Shown: piece after piece, positions 39,722 through 49,258 of the stretch | Layout of the letters: each line of letters begins with the position of its first letter | Numbering within the stretch: position 1 is the stretch's first letter | Assembly (NCBI GenBank): GCA_017553635.1 | Contig: JAFZKN010000009.1 | Span: forward strand, 1-61,019 | DNA: 61,019 bases | Origin: Treponema sp. | Lineage (GTDB): Bacteria; Spirochaetota; Spirochaetia; Treponematales; Treponemataceae | Direction: 5' to 3' | The notes under the pieces: generated by a model | What the model saw: the letters and a program-made list of their open reading frames with translations, nothing else | Database searches by the model: none | Told to the model about the DNA's origin: nothing | Translations under genes and position numbers: made by a program

Positions 39722-40859
39722 ATGTTAGAAGAATTAAAAATCCCTATTACAGAACTTAAAGAAAACATAATGAACGTCTGGGGGTGTCTTTGACGCGCCT
39801 TCAATCTATAAAAAGATAGAAGAAGCAGAAGCACAGACTACACGGGACGGATTCTGGGACAATCCCGACAAAGCCCAGAAGGTAATGAATAAAATCAAGA
39901 CATTAAAACTTCGCGTCGAGCCGTGGAAAGAGCTTATCCAGGATATGGACGATATTGAGGCTATGTATGAGCTTGCACAGGAGTCTGGAGATGCTGAATC
40001 TGAAGCAGAAATTAAAACTATGTACGATTCTGCAAAAGAAAAATACGAAAAACAGAGTGTATTGAATCTCCTGTCGGGTGAGGCAGACAATTTAAGTGCT
40101 TTTTTGACAATTCATGCAGGGGCAGGCGGAACAGAAGCCGAAGACTGGGCATTTATGCTCAGCAGAATGTATACCCGTTGGGCAGAACGCCGCGGCTTTA
40201 AAATAGAAATAATTGACCAGCTTGAGGCAGAAGGCGGAATTAAATCCATAACATTCCAGATTGACGGCGAATATGCATACGGCTATTTAAAGGGCGAAGC
40301 AGGAATTCACCGTCTGGTAAGAATAAGTCCTTTTGATGCAAACGCAAGGCGGCATACTTCGTTTTCAAGTGTTTATGTTTTTCCTGTTCTTGATGACACG
40401 ATTGAAGTTGAAATCAGACCTGAGGATTTAAGGGTAGATACGTACCGTGCAGGTGGAAAAGGTGGGCAGCATGTAAACAAAACCGACTCTGCCGTAAGAT
40501 TTACTCACCTGCCGACAGGAATTGTTGTAGCATGCCAGAGTGAAAGAAGCCAGATATTTAACAGGCAGGCATGTATGAGCATGTTAAAGGCAAAGCTTTA
40601 TGATTATTACCGCGAGCAGAAAGAAAAGGAAAATTCAAAGTTTGCAGGTGAAAAAAAAGATATCGGTTGGGGAAATCAGATACGTTCTTATGTGTTCCAG
40701 CCATACACAATGGTAAAGGATCACAGAACAAAATATGAATGTGGAAACATTCAGGCTGTAATGGATGGCGATATTGATCAGTTTATGGAATCATATTTAA
40801 AAGCTAAATGGAACGGAACTGCAATGGACGGTGCCGATGACGGAGATGACGATTTATAA
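39722..40859 (+). CDS. prfB: peptide chain release factor 2, with programmed +1 frameshift
   Basis: The gene is in two frames: 39722-39790, an in-frame TGA at 39791-39793, then the +1 frame from 39792 to 40859. The joined product has 378 residues. RF2 features are intact: the SPF stop-recognition tripeptide (RISPFDANARR) and the GGQ peptidyl-tRNA hydrolysis motif (AGGKGGQHVNK). RF2 reads UGA and UAA. The frameshift lets low RF2 levels increase RF2 synthesis. The ATG at 39722 is chosen because it coincides with the predicted transcription start. It is the first gene of a long co-directional run reaching the aminotransferase. Confidence 0.96.
39779..39794 (+). promoter_or_regulatory. prfB: programmed +1 frameshift site in prfB
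   Basis: TGGGGGTGTCTTTGAC, very close to the canonical AGGGGGTATCTTTGAC. The G-rich stretch acts as an internal Shine-Dalgarno sequence and CTT TGA is the slip site. tRNA-Leu slips from CTT to TTT, and reading resumes at GAC (39792). Confidence 0.95.
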
Positions 40860-42522
40860 AAATAAATTTACTCCTGGTTTTTTTTCGGGATTGAAAATTT
40901 TTATTATTTTGATAAGTCTCTTTTTATCAGGTTATGCTTTTCCTCAGGAAACTGAAAAGCAGTGGACCATAGGTGCACATAAATTTTTTTATACGCAGGA
41001 TGTTAAGCGTGGAGAATTTGAGAATGCGGTTTTAAGTGCAATTCCAGAATTGATTCTTGAACAGTTGTACGGAACAAGAGAAAGAATTATTCCTGATCAG
41101 GAAGTTTTAAATAGAGAGATTGATAAACTTGTAAAAGAAAGACTTTCTCTTTTTCTCGAGCTGTCAAGCGAAGTAAAGAAAAAAGATGCTCTTGTTTTAA
41201 AGAATCTCTCTGAATACCAGTTTGATAAGCAGACTTCAATTCAGAACAAAAAAATAAGTGAGATAAAAGAAAAAATAAATGCTAATCTTGAAAAACAGGA
41301 TATTCTCCTAAAAGAATTCAGCGAAAATAAGGGTGTGTTTGCAGATAAAAACCAGTTAAAGGAAGATTTTGCCTTTTACAAAGGAGAACCTAAAGAGCTT
41401 TTTTCTTTCAGCGAAAGAATTAAAAATATAGATTTTAAGTCTTACGAATGCGCACAGGAAATTGTAAATGCAAAAATTGATTCTCTTGTTACTGGAACTG
41501 TCGTAACTTATGGAGAATATGCTGCGGTTACAGTCGAGCTTTTTTTATATCCCGGTGCACAGTCGAGGTGTGTGATAACAGAAGTTGGACGCCTTGCATT
41601 TCCGGATGATATTGCAAAAAACATTGCTTTTAGACTTGTTCCGGTTATCGAAAATTCACTTCCTTGTGAAATATGTGTTAAAATCCTGCCTCAGGAATTG
41701 CATTCGAAAACAAAATTAACGATTGATTCAACTGTCTACACAAAAATTCCTGAGACTGTAATCATAAGTGCAGGAGTTCATAATTTTTCGGTTGAATGCG
41801 AAGGTTATAAAAAAGAAACTTTTTCATATGGCTTTGGCTATGAAAGAAAATATGATATCGAAGTAAATCTTCTTGAGGAAAATCTTGTTGAGACTGCGCT
41901 CTTGTTAAAGAACCCTTTTAAGGCAGATATTTTTTATAACGGAAACCAGTCACCTGACAATCAGATGAATGTAAAAATCAATAATCAGGTAATTCTTGGA
42001 TATGTTATTTCTGCATCTGGAAATACAATGTTCTTTAAAGCGCCTGGGGAGATGGTTCAGGATAAGGCTGTGCTTAGTGCAGCTGTAAAGGATGTAGATA
42101 TAGGACAGAAAATAGAAAGCAGTAGAAAACTGATGTATATCTCTTATAGTGCTCTGGTATGTTCTCTTCCATTTCTTTTCTATTCATATTCAAATTATGA
42201 TAATCTGTATAAAGCCTATGCATTGGGTTCTTCAAATACATCTCTTGAAGAAATCGATAAATACCGTAATATGACGGCTGTAAGCGGTGCAATTACTGCC
42301 GCATGTGGAATCTGGTTTACAACTCAACTTATTATTTATCTTGTAAAGGCAAATAAAGCGCTCCCTGTTGAGACAAAGAAGGCTAAAGTTGAATATGATA
42401 TAGTTGTAAATGAGTATCACGATTTACAGGAAAAATATAAAGAAGAAGAAAGACTTAAACAGGAAGAGGCTGAGGCTTCTGAAAATATAGATAATGAAAA
42501 TGAAAGTATAGAAGGAGAATGA
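40846..42522 (+). CDS. secreted/membrane protein with PEGA-like domain
   Basis: 558 residues from the ATG at 40846 (frame open from 40831, overlapping prfB). A signal peptide or anchor at about residues 10-32 ends LSGYAFPQ. A long helical part follows (about 80-190, coiled-coil rich). Residues 285-340 look like a PEGA-type beta domain (TVIISAGVHNFSVECEGYKKETF). Two membrane helices near 430-455 and 475-500 lead into a Glu-rich cytoplasmic tail. This suggests an inner-membrane protein with a large periplasmic domain. Function unknown. It sits between prfB and ftsY. Confidence 0.72.
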   Translation: MTIYKNKFTPGFFSGLKIFIILISLFLSGYAFPQETEKQWTIGAHKFFYTQDVKRGEFENAVLSAIPELILEQLYGTRERIIPDQEVLNREIDKLVKERLSLFLELSSEVKKKDALVLKNLSEYQFDKQTSIQNKKISEIKEKINANLEKQDILLKEFSENKGVFADKNQLKEDFAFYKGEPKELFSFSERIKNIDFKSYECAQEIVNAKIDSLVTGTVVTYGEYAAVTVELFLYPGAQSRCVITEVGRLAFPDDIAKNIAFRLVPVIENSLPCEICVKILPQELHSKTKLTIDSTVYTKIPETVIISAGVHNFSVECEGYKKETFSYGFGYERKYDIEVNLLEENLVETALLLKNPFKADIFYNGNQSPDNQMNVKINNQVILGYVISASGNTMFFKAPGEMVQDKAVLSAAVKDVDIGQKIESSRKLMYISYSALVCSLPFLFYSYSNYDNLYKAYALGSSNTSLEEIDKYRNMTAVSGAITAACGIWFTTQLIIYLVKANKALPVETKKAKVEYDIVVNEYHDLQEKYKEEERLKQEEAEASENIDNENESIEGE

Positions 42523-42524
42523 CA

Positions 42525-43400
42525 ATGGCTAAAATATCTTTCGCACAGAAAATTAAAAATCTTTTCTCTTTACATAAAGACAGAAACGAGGACTTTTTTG
42601 ACGACCTCCTTGATGCACTTATTGAAGGTGATACAGGTGCAAAAACGTCCATGGAGATTGTTGATATTCTTTCGAAAAAATGCCGTGAAGAAAAAATTAC
42701 TGATGAATCAGAAATCATGGTGACATTAAAGAAAATCCTTACTGAATATGTAAAGGGAATAAATATCGTTCCTGAAAAGGATAAGACTAATGTATGGATG
42801 GTTTTAGGTGTAAACGGTGTTGGAAAAACTACGACATGTGCAAAGATGGCGAATCTTCTGAAAAACCAGGGTTTTGAAAATATAGTTCTTTCTGCAAGTG
42901 ATACTTTTAGGGCGGCCGCGATTGAACAGCTGTGCTATCATGGTGAAAAAATAGGGGTAAGGGTAGTAAACCACCAGAGCGGTTCTGATCCATCGAGTGT
43001 TGTTTTTGATGCTGCGGAAAGCATTAAAGCTAAGGGAGGAGGTCTTGTTATTGCTGATACAGCCGGCCGCCTTCACAATAAAGAAAACCTTGTGCATGAG
43101 CTGGAAAAAATTGACAGAACTTGCAGACAGAAAGCTGATGAAGGTTGCTATAAAAAAATACTTGTAATTGACGCAACAACAGGCCAGAATGCATTAAGAC
43201 AGGCAGAGGTATTTAATGAAGCCGTCGGTCTTGATGCAATTGTAATGACAAAATACGATTCAACTGCAAAAGGCGGAGTTGCAATAAGTGTATGTAAAGA
43301 TTTAAAGATTCCTGTGTTTTATGTGTGTACAGGTGAAACGTATGCAGATATTTCTTTGTTTAAAAGTGAAGAGTATGTAAATACTTTTTTAGGACTCTAG
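42525..43400 (+). CDS. ftsY: signal recognition particle receptor FtsY
   Basis: 291 residues from the ATG at 42525; GGAG lies seven bases before it, whereas the ATG at 42519 is too close. The NG domain is complete: P-loop GVNGVGKTTTCAKM, DTFRAAAIEQL, DTAGR and TKYDSTAKGG. The acidic A domain of E. coli FtsY is missing, as in many bacteria. It docks SRP-ribosome complexes at the inner membrane. Context with LolCDE and envelope genes is fitting. Confidence 0.97.
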   Translation: MAKISFAQKIKNLFSLHKDRNEDFFDDLLDALIEGDTGAKTSMEIVDILSKKCREEKITDESEIMVTLKKILTEYVKGINIVPEKDKTNVWMVLGVNGVGKTTTCAKMANLLKNQGFENIVLSASDTFRAAAIEQLCYHGEKIGVRVVNHQSGSDPSSVVFDAAESIKAKGGGLVIADTAGRLHNKENLVHELEKIDRTCRQKADEGCYKKILVIDATTGQNALRQAEVFNEAVGLDAIVMTKYDSTAKGGVAISVCKDLKIPVFYVCTGETYADISLFKSEEYVNTFLGL

Positions 43401-43406
43401 TTTTTT

Positions 43407-44345
43407 ATGAAAAGACTGTTACTGGTTTTATCGTTTGGTTTTGTATTACTTTTCCCTCACGAAGTTATTTTTGCAAATGAAGTGTCGGATAATTCTGAAT
43501 CGAAAGAAATAACTGAACAGTCAGAAAAAGATTCTGGTGATAAATCAGATTCTAAAGACAAAGAGATTATTCCAGAATATGATTATATACTGGACAAGAG
43601 TGAACACCTGCACCTTCATACATATAAAGATGAAAATGTTGAATATCTTTCTGTAAATAAAAACGCGGTTAAACACTCGAGAAGTGTCGTAATTTATTCT
43701 AACAAAAAGATGAAAAGATATTTTTACGACAAAGATTTTTATCTTGAGTATATTGAAGTATGGACTGGTGGGGAAAAGTCAAGCGATTATAAAATTGAAA
43801 AAGTAATTACATATAAGAATTTAAAAAATACAGACGGAAGCGAAAGTTTGTTTTATGAAGTCTGTGAACTGGATAGTAAAAATAAAACCTATACGGTAAA
43901 TGTCTATAATAACAGACATCTTCTTTTTGAAAAAAATGAATATGATGTATCTGACCTGACATTTACGGAAAAAGGAAGTTATTCAGGAGAGATTCTGCCG
44001 TCTAAAAAGACTTATGCATTTCTCTATAAATATGATGAACTTGAACGAATTACTTTTGAAAGTGAAACGCATTATGAGTATTATAAAAACAGTAAAAAGG
44101 TAAAGAAAAAAAATGTAAGGAAAAATATTTATGAGTTTATAAGATACGGCTGCCCGCCTGATAAAACATTTTATGAAAATGACGTTTTGAGGATGAAAAC
44201 AGTCTATACTTCAGAGGATGATTATGTTCAGTATGTATACTTTGACAATGATGTTTATGTTAAAGTAGATTATAAACATGGAAGAAAATATTCTGAAATT
44301 TTCTATGTAGGAAATGAAGAAAAAGTTAAGAAGATATATGAATAA
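43407..44345 (+). CDS. secreted protein of unknown function
   Basis: 312 residues. A signal peptide ends near VIFANE. A Ser/Glu/Lys-rich linker (about residues 25-58) precedes a domain dominated by short beta strands with many Tyr and Lys residues (YDYILDKSEHLHLHTYKDENVEYLS). The strand pattern YIEVWTGGEKSS...KIEKVITYKN recalls repeat proteins of the wall-associated RHS/toast-rack sort, but I cannot place it. It lies six bases after ftsY and overlaps the LolC/E gene by 32 bases, so it may help the Lol transporter; that is inference. Confidence 0.7.
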   Translation: MKRLLLVLSFGFVLLFPHEVIFANEVSDNSESKEITEQSEKDSGDKSDSKDKEIIPEYDYILDKSEHLHLHTYKDENVEYLSVNKNAVKHSRSVVIYSNKKMKRYFYDKDFYLEYIEVWTGGEKSSDYKIEKVITYKNLKNTDGSESLFYEVCELDSKNKTYTVNVYNNRHLLFEKNEYDVSDLTFTEKGSYSGEILPSKKTYAFLYKYDELERITFESETHYEYYKNSKKVKKKNVRKNIYEFIRYGCPPDKTFYENDVLRMKTVYTSEDDYVQYVYFDNDVYVKVDYKHGRKYSEIFYVGNEEKVKKIYE

Positions 44346-45618
44346 AGATTTTAAATGGATTAATTACGTAAATAAACGTTTCTCAATGGTTGACAGAAAG
44401 GGAAGTCATTCAATAACAACAAGACTTTCTACTCTCGGAATCTGTTTTGGAGTGATGACTCTTATTACGGTTTTAAGTGTAATGAACGGTTTTCAGCTCC
44501 AGTTTATAGATTCTATTATCGAACTTAGTTCTTATCATGTTCAGATTAAGGATGTTAAGGACAGGTCACAGGTCGAAGATTATTTAAATGGTAATAAAAA
44601 TGTCGTTTCTTATACACAGTTTAAGGAAGCTCAGGCTTTAATGACAGATAATTTGGGCCGCGAAGCAGGAAGCCTTATAAGGGCAGTTCCTGCTGATGTT
44701 TTAACACATGATCCGGGTTTCGCTTCTCAGATTAGAATTGTTGCCGGCGAATTTGATATTGTAAACGAAAATTCCATCGTTTTGGGAGCAAGGCTTGCGA
44801 AAACTCTTGATGTAAGGGTAGGAAACGAAGTAAACCTTTTTGCATTAAGCGGCTCAAGTGATACGGCTTTACTTTCCAGTGACAGAACATTTGTTGTTAC
44901 AGGAATTTTTTCATGCGGTTATGCAGATATAAATTCAACTTATGCTTTTATAAATATTACGGACGGTGACAGATATTTTGGAAATACTCAGGAAATTTTT
45001 GGTGTAAAGCTTATAAATCAGAACTCAGATTTAAAAATTCAGAGGGATATCATAAAGAAAATTCCTGACTGCAGTGTATCTGTATGGCGTGATTATAACA
45101 GAAGTTTTTTCAGTGCATTGAGAATAGAGAAAAACATGCTGTTACTTCTTGTTGTAATGATTTTTATTGTAGTTGCAATTAACATATTTAACTCAATGCG
45201 TAAGCTTGTTTACGAGCGTCGTTCTGAAATTTCAACTCTTTCAAGTCTTGGTGGAAGTTCAAAATCTGTAAGGAATGTTTTTGTTCTTAGAGGACTTACG
45301 ATTGGACTTAAGGGTTCTGTTTCCGGGATGCTTTTAGCACTTTTGATAAGTTTTAATATTAAAAAAGTGTTTTTTGCAATTTCCAAAGTTCAGTATTTTT
45401 TTACATGGCTTTCGACTTCCATCTTTAATCCGGCGATGAAAGACATGGTAAGGGAAAATTCAATGTGGTATGTCTATGCAAATATTCCGGCAAGAGTTTT
45501 CCCGGGTGAAGTTATTTTTATAACTTTGTTTGGAATTTTATCGTGTCTTTTTGCATCTTGGATAGCAAGTTCAAATATATTAAAATTAAAAATTGCTGAG
45601 GTTTTACATGAGCAGTAA
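44314..45618 (+). CDS. LolC/LolE-type lipoprotein transporter permease
   Basis: 434 residues (an ATG at 44338 may be the real start; 426 residues). Layout: N-terminal helix (about 45-65), a large periplasmic MacB-like domain (65-270), and three C-terminal FtsX-family helices (about 275-425). It partners the ATPase at 45608 and the second permease at 46293. The Lol complex extracts mature lipoproteins from the inner membrane for delivery outward. The three genes overlap end to end. Confidence 0.88.
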   Translation: MKKKLRRYMNKDFKWINYVNKRFSMVDRKGSHSITTRLSTLGICFGVMTLITVLSVMNGFQLQFIDSIIELSSYHVQIKDVKDRSQVEDYLNGNKNVVSYTQFKEAQALMTDNLGREAGSLIRAVPADVLTHDPGFASQIRIVAGEFDIVNENSIVLGARLAKTLDVRVGNEVNLFALSGSSDTALLSSDRTFVVTGIFSCGYADINSTYAFINITDGDRYFGNTQEIFGVKLINQNSDLKIQRDIIKKIPDCSVSVWRDYNRSFFSALRIEKNMLLLLVVMIFIVVAINIFNSMRKLVYERRSEISTLSSLGGSSKSVRNVFVLRGLTIGLKGSVSGMLLALLISFNIKKVFFAISKVQYFFTWLSTSIFNPAMKDMVRENSMWYVYANIPARVFPGEVIFITLFGILSCLFASWIASSNILKLKIAEVLHEQ

Positions 45619-46303
45619 TATTATAGAAATCCGCAATCTGGAAAAAACTTATATCTCAAAAGGAGAGTCACTTACGATTCTCAAGGATCTTAACCTCGAC
45701 ATTCCACAGGGAAAAAAGATTACGATTGTCGGCCAGAGTGGTAACGGGAAAAGTACTCTTTTAAATATAATAAGCGGAATTGACAGTGCAACATGCGGAA
45801 CTGTCAAAGTGGGCGATAAAGATCTTGAAAAAATGTCTGAAAATGAACTTTGTAAATACAGATCTGAATATATTGGACTTGTTTTTCAGTTTCATTATCT
45901 GTTAAAGGATTTTTCTGCTCTTGAAAATATCTTTTTACCTGCATATATGGCAGGTGTTAATAAAAAAGAGGCGATGGAAAAAGCAATGCTTCTCTTGAAT
46001 GACATCGGTCTTTATGAAAGAAAAGATCATCTTCCTTCAGAACTTTCTGGTGGTGAAAGACAGAGGGTCGCAGTTGCACGTTCTCTTATAAACGATCCTA
46101 AGCTTATTCTTGCAGATGAACCTACGGGAAATCTTGATCCGGAAAATGCTTCTCATATCGGAGATCTTCTTTTTTCTGTAACTGATAAATATAAAAAATC
46201 GCTTGTTCTTGTAACTCACGATATGGGACTTGCGGAAAAAGGTGATATAATTTACAGAATCTGTGATAAAAAGCTTGTAATGGAGAAAAAGCATGGGCTT
46301 TAA
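45608..46303 (+). CDS. lolD: LolD-type ABC transporter ATPase
   Basis: 231 residues. The ATG at 45608 follows GAGG closely and replaces an upstream TTG at 45593. Walker A GQSGNGKSTLLN, signature ELSGGERQRVAVARSL, Walker B LILADEPTGNLD and the H-loop VTHD are all intact. It powers the two flanking permeases. It overlaps both neighbours by 11 bases. Confidence 0.94.
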   Translation: MSSNIIEIRNLEKTYISKGESLTILKDLNLDIPQGKKITIVGQSGNGKSTLLNIISGIDSATCGTVKVGDKDLEKMSENELCKYRSEYIGLVFQFHYLLKDFSALENIFLPAYMAGVNKKEAMEKAMLLLNDIGLYERKDHLPSELSGGERQRVAVARSLINDPKLILADEPTGNLDPENASHIGDLLFSVTDKYKKSLVLVTHDMGLAEKGDIIYRICDKKLVMEKKHGL

Positions 46304-47627
46304 AACATCTGCGCTTATCGCTTCGAGAATGCTTTTACCCAGGGTAAGTAAGAAAACAGCAGGTACAAGAAGTATAATCGGTGCGATAGTCTGTATTGCA
46401 TTAAGTTTAATTCCTCTCGTAACGGTTCTTTCGGTAACTGACGGAATGATAGAAGGAATTATGGAACGTCTTATAAATCTTTCTTCTTCCCATATTCAGG
46501 CACAGTTTACATACTATTCTGATGAAATGATTGAAAAGCCTGTTCTGGATTTATATAAAAAAGAATTTTCAGAAACAGAAGGTATAAAAGACGCATACGA
46601 ACTTATAACTGCGACTGCTCTTGTAAGTTCTTCGAAGGGAAGAAGCGGTTCTGTCATCAGGGCAATAGAAAAAGATGTTTTTGTAAATCTTGATTCATAT
46701 AAAAATCTTTTTAAATGTGTTGATGGAAGCATAGAAGATTTTGTTCAATCTGATTCGAAATGTGCACTTATCGGAAAAGAAACTGCTCAGAGACTTTCGC
46801 TTTCTCCAGGAGATACGATAAGACTTATTACGACACAGACTGTCAACGGAAAGATTTTTCCGAAAATGACTCCTTTTAAGGTTTCTGGAATAATTTCAAG
46901 CGGCTATCAGGAACTTGATTCTCTCTGGGTTTTCATTCCGATTGAAGAAGGAATGAAGATTTTAAAACCTGAAAATTCTACCATTTCAATTATGATGGAA
47001 ACTTACAATCCGTTCGATAACCTGAGAAACATTCAGAGGAGAATCGACGACATTCTCCTTTATTCCGGAATAACAAGTACGTGGATTGAATTAAATTCAA
47101 CCCAGTACGAAAACTTTGTAAGTACAAAAATGCTTCTGCTGTTTATTATGCTTTTGATTGTACTTGTTGCTTCTGTTAATATTTCTTCATGTCTTGTAAT
47201 GCTTTCTATGGAAAGAAGAAATGAGGTTGCAATTTTAAAGAGTGTTGGAACTAAAAAAAGCGACATCAGTAAAGCATTTATACTTACGGGACTTGGAATA
47301 GGTTCTGCAGGTATTTTAATAGGGATTCCTCTTGGAATCCTTATAAGTGTAAATATAAACCCATTAATTCATTTTGTTGAAAAAATTGTTAACTTTTTTG
47401 CAGAAATTTTCTATCTTATAAAGAACGGAAATCTTCAGTCATTTTATACGGTTCATCTTATGGATGAAGCTTATTATCTTGATAAAATACCTGTGGAAAT
47501 TCCTGGAAAACAGATTATAATATATATAATAGCGACTTTGGTTTTATCCCTGCTTGCGAGCCTTATGCCGGCTCTGAAGGCTTCGGGAGAAAAACCGATT
47601 GAAACTTTTAGAAAGGCAGGTATGTAA
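46293..47627 (+). CDS. second LolC/LolE-type permease
   Basis: 444 residues with the same layout as the first permease: N-terminal helix with LIPLVTVLSVTDG, a periplasmic domain, then three FtsX-type helices (about 280-430). Two different permeases around one ATPase match a LolC-D-E heterotrimeric type rather than the homodimeric LolF type. Its TAA overlaps the ATG of mcsA. Confidence 0.88.
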   Translation: MGFKTSALIASRMLLPRVSKKTAGTRSIIGAIVCIALSLIPLVTVLSVTDGMIEGIMERLINLSSSHIQAQFTYYSDEMIEKPVLDLYKKEFSETEGIKDAYELITATALVSSSKGRSGSVIRAIEKDVFVNLDSYKNLFKCVDGSIEDFVQSDSKCALIGKETAQRLSLSPGDTIRLITTQTVNGKIFPKMTPFKVSGIISSGYQELDSLWVFIPIEEGMKILKPENSTISIMMETYNPFDNLRNIQRRIDDILLYSGITSTWIELNSTQYENFVSTKMLLLFIMLLIVLVASVNISSCLVMLSMERRNEVAILKSVGTKKSDISKAFILTGLGIGSAGILIGIPLGILISVNINPLIHFVEKIVNFFAEIFYLIKNGNLQSFYTVHLMDEAYYLDKIPVEIPGKQIIIYIIATLVLSLLASLMPALKASGEKPIETFRKAGM

Positions 47628-48145
47628 TGCTTTGTGATTTATGTCATAAAAATGAAGCGACTTTCTTTGTAGAACAGACCTCAAAAACAGGAAAAAGAAA
47701 ACTGCATTTTTGCGCAGAATGCGTGAGATCTCGCGGTTTTTCTACAGATCCTAAAGAAATTTCAAAAGCATTGAATTCTCTTTTTGCGGAAATCTATGAA
47801 AAAGAAAAATCTTCTGATATGGCATGTCCTGTCTGTGGACAGCATCTTTCAAGAATAAAGCTTACAGGGCTTACAGGCTGCCCTGAGTGTTACGAAATAT
47901 TTAAGTCACAGATTATTGAATATATGAAAAAGCAGAAAATCTACGGCGAATACAAAGGTCAGATGCCTGAAAGAATTTCTACTTTCCGATCGGTTTTGAC
48001 AGATAGAATCGATGTAATGAAAAAACTTGAACTCGCCGTTAAAAATGAGGATTATGAAAAAGCCGCTTTTTACAGGGACTATCTTCATGCGATAGAAAAC
48101 AAGGCAGTTTTTGACAGTGAGCTTGATCAGGAAAACAATGACTGA
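47627..48145 (+). CDS. mcsA: McsA, zinc-binding activator of the arginine kinase
   Basis: 172 residues. Four pairs of cysteines are present: C3-x2-C6, C-x2-C in FCAECVRS, CPVCG and GCPECYE. A UVR domain lies at the C-terminus (LAVKNEDYEKAAFYRDYLHAIE). In Firmicutes McsA stimulates McsB and binds CtsR. It overlaps mcsB by eight bases. No ctsR gene is next to it. Confidence 0.92.
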   Translation: MLCDLCHKNEATFFVEQTSKTGKRKLHFCAECVRSRGFSTDPKEISKALNSLFAEIYEKEKSSDMACPVCGQHLSRIKLTGLTGCPECYEIFKSQIIEYMKKQKIYGEYKGQMPERISTFRSVLTDRIDVMKKLELAVKNEDYEKAAFYRDYLHAIENKAVFDSELDQENND

Positions 48146-49217
48146 AGATAATAAAAACTCAGAAATCTGGTATAATACATCGTCTCCAGACCAGGATGTT
48201 GTAGTCTCTACACGCGTCAGGCTTGCACGCAATCTTGCAAGTTTTCCTTTTCCTGCAAATTCAAAGGAAGATGAATGTGACCGTGTACAGAATATAGTTT
48301 TTGATGCTTTTTCAAAATTTGTAAATCCGGACAACTATCAGATAATGGCGCTTAAAAACGTAGACTCGAATGGAGAAAGAATTTTAGGCGAAAGGGGACT
48401 TTACGATGGAGTAAGTGGAACTGGATTAATTACAACTCTCGATGGAATTTCTGCATGTATTGTAAATGACTGTGATCATGTACGTATTTCAAGTTTCGGT
48501 TCTGGTTTGAATCTGGAAAGTGCTTATGAAAGGGCAGAAAAAATTGATCACGAAATGCAGCAGTACATTCAGTTTGCGGCAAGCAGGGATTTCGGGTACC
48601 TTACTTCCAGTGTTTTTAATGCAGGAAGCGGAATGAAGACAAGTTTACGCCTGCATCTTCCGGCTTTAAGCTATCACGGTGATATAAAGCAGATTGTAGA
48701 AGCTGCTCATGAAAGAGGCTATACAATTGCAGACTGTTTTGGAGTCGGAAGCTTTTTTAACTCGGCACTTGGTGCTTATTATCAGATTTCGTCGGTATCT
48801 GCAATGTCGGGTACTGAAGTTGATCAGCTGGCTTCAATGAGCGCACTTGGAAAATATATTTGCGAGTTAGAACGCAAGAAAAGGGCACTTTATGCCGATA
48901 ATAAACCGACAGTTGTTCGCAATATCGTAGTAAGAGCGTTTTCACTTGCAAAATTCAGTATTTTGCTTGAACTTCGCGAATGTATAGACATCATTTCCTG
49001 CATAAAATGGGGGCTTGATTCCGGTTTTATTGCAGGAGTTGAAGATTACGAATTAAATTCACTTCTTTATCGTGTTCAACCTGGTCACTTAGGATATCTG
49101 CTCAAAACGAACGCCTTTAATTTTGAAGAAGACGTCGATGAGGATTCTCAGGTTAAAGAGAACCGTCTCAGAGCAATGATCTTAAAATCTACAGTTGAAA
49201 AAATTTCTTTTGTTTAG
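48138..49217 (+). CDS. mcsB: protein-arginine kinase McsB
   Basis: 359 residues from the ATG at 48138; the open frame extends to 48111, but this ATG keeps the usual start of the family. The phosphagen-kinase catalytic domain has VVSTRVRLARNLASFPFP, the central FGYLTSSVFNAGSGMKTSLRLHLPAL stretch in place of the CPTNLGTG loop, and a C-terminal helical region. McsB phosphorylates arginines on damaged proteins, marking them for ClpCP. The loop that is LTSCPTNLGTGLRA in other McsB proteins reads LTSSVFNAGSGMKT here, so the usual catalytic-loop cysteine is missing. Confidence 0.88.
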   Translation: MTEDNKNSEIWYNTSSPDQDVVVSTRVRLARNLASFPFPANSKEDECDRVQNIVFDAFSKFVNPDNYQIMALKNVDSNGERILGERGLYDGVSGTGLITTLDGISACIVNDCDHVRISSFGSGLNLESAYERAEKIDHEMQQYIQFAASRDFGYLTSSVFNAGSGMKTSLRLHLPALSYHGDIKQIVEAAHERGYTIADCFGVGSFFNSALGAYYQISSVSAMSGTEVDQLASMSALGKYICELERKKRALYADNKPTVVRNIVVRAFSLAKFSILLELRECIDIISCIKWGLDSGFIAGVEDYELNSLLYRVQPGHLGYLLKTNAFNFEEDVDEDSQVKENRLRAMILKSTVEKISFV

Positions 49218-49258
49218 TATTTTTTCTACTGAATTTTTTTAAGGACGAGACAGGATTT

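Noticed and set aside
39791..39793. TGA in prfB as a pseudogene stop or selenocysteine codon
   Set aside because: The surrounding sequence is the well-known RF2 frameshift signal, and both halves match RF2 across the +1 shift.
45593..45610. TTG at 45593 as start of the LolD gene
   Set aside because: The ATG at 45608 has GAGG just upstream and gives the usual N-terminal length for LolD.
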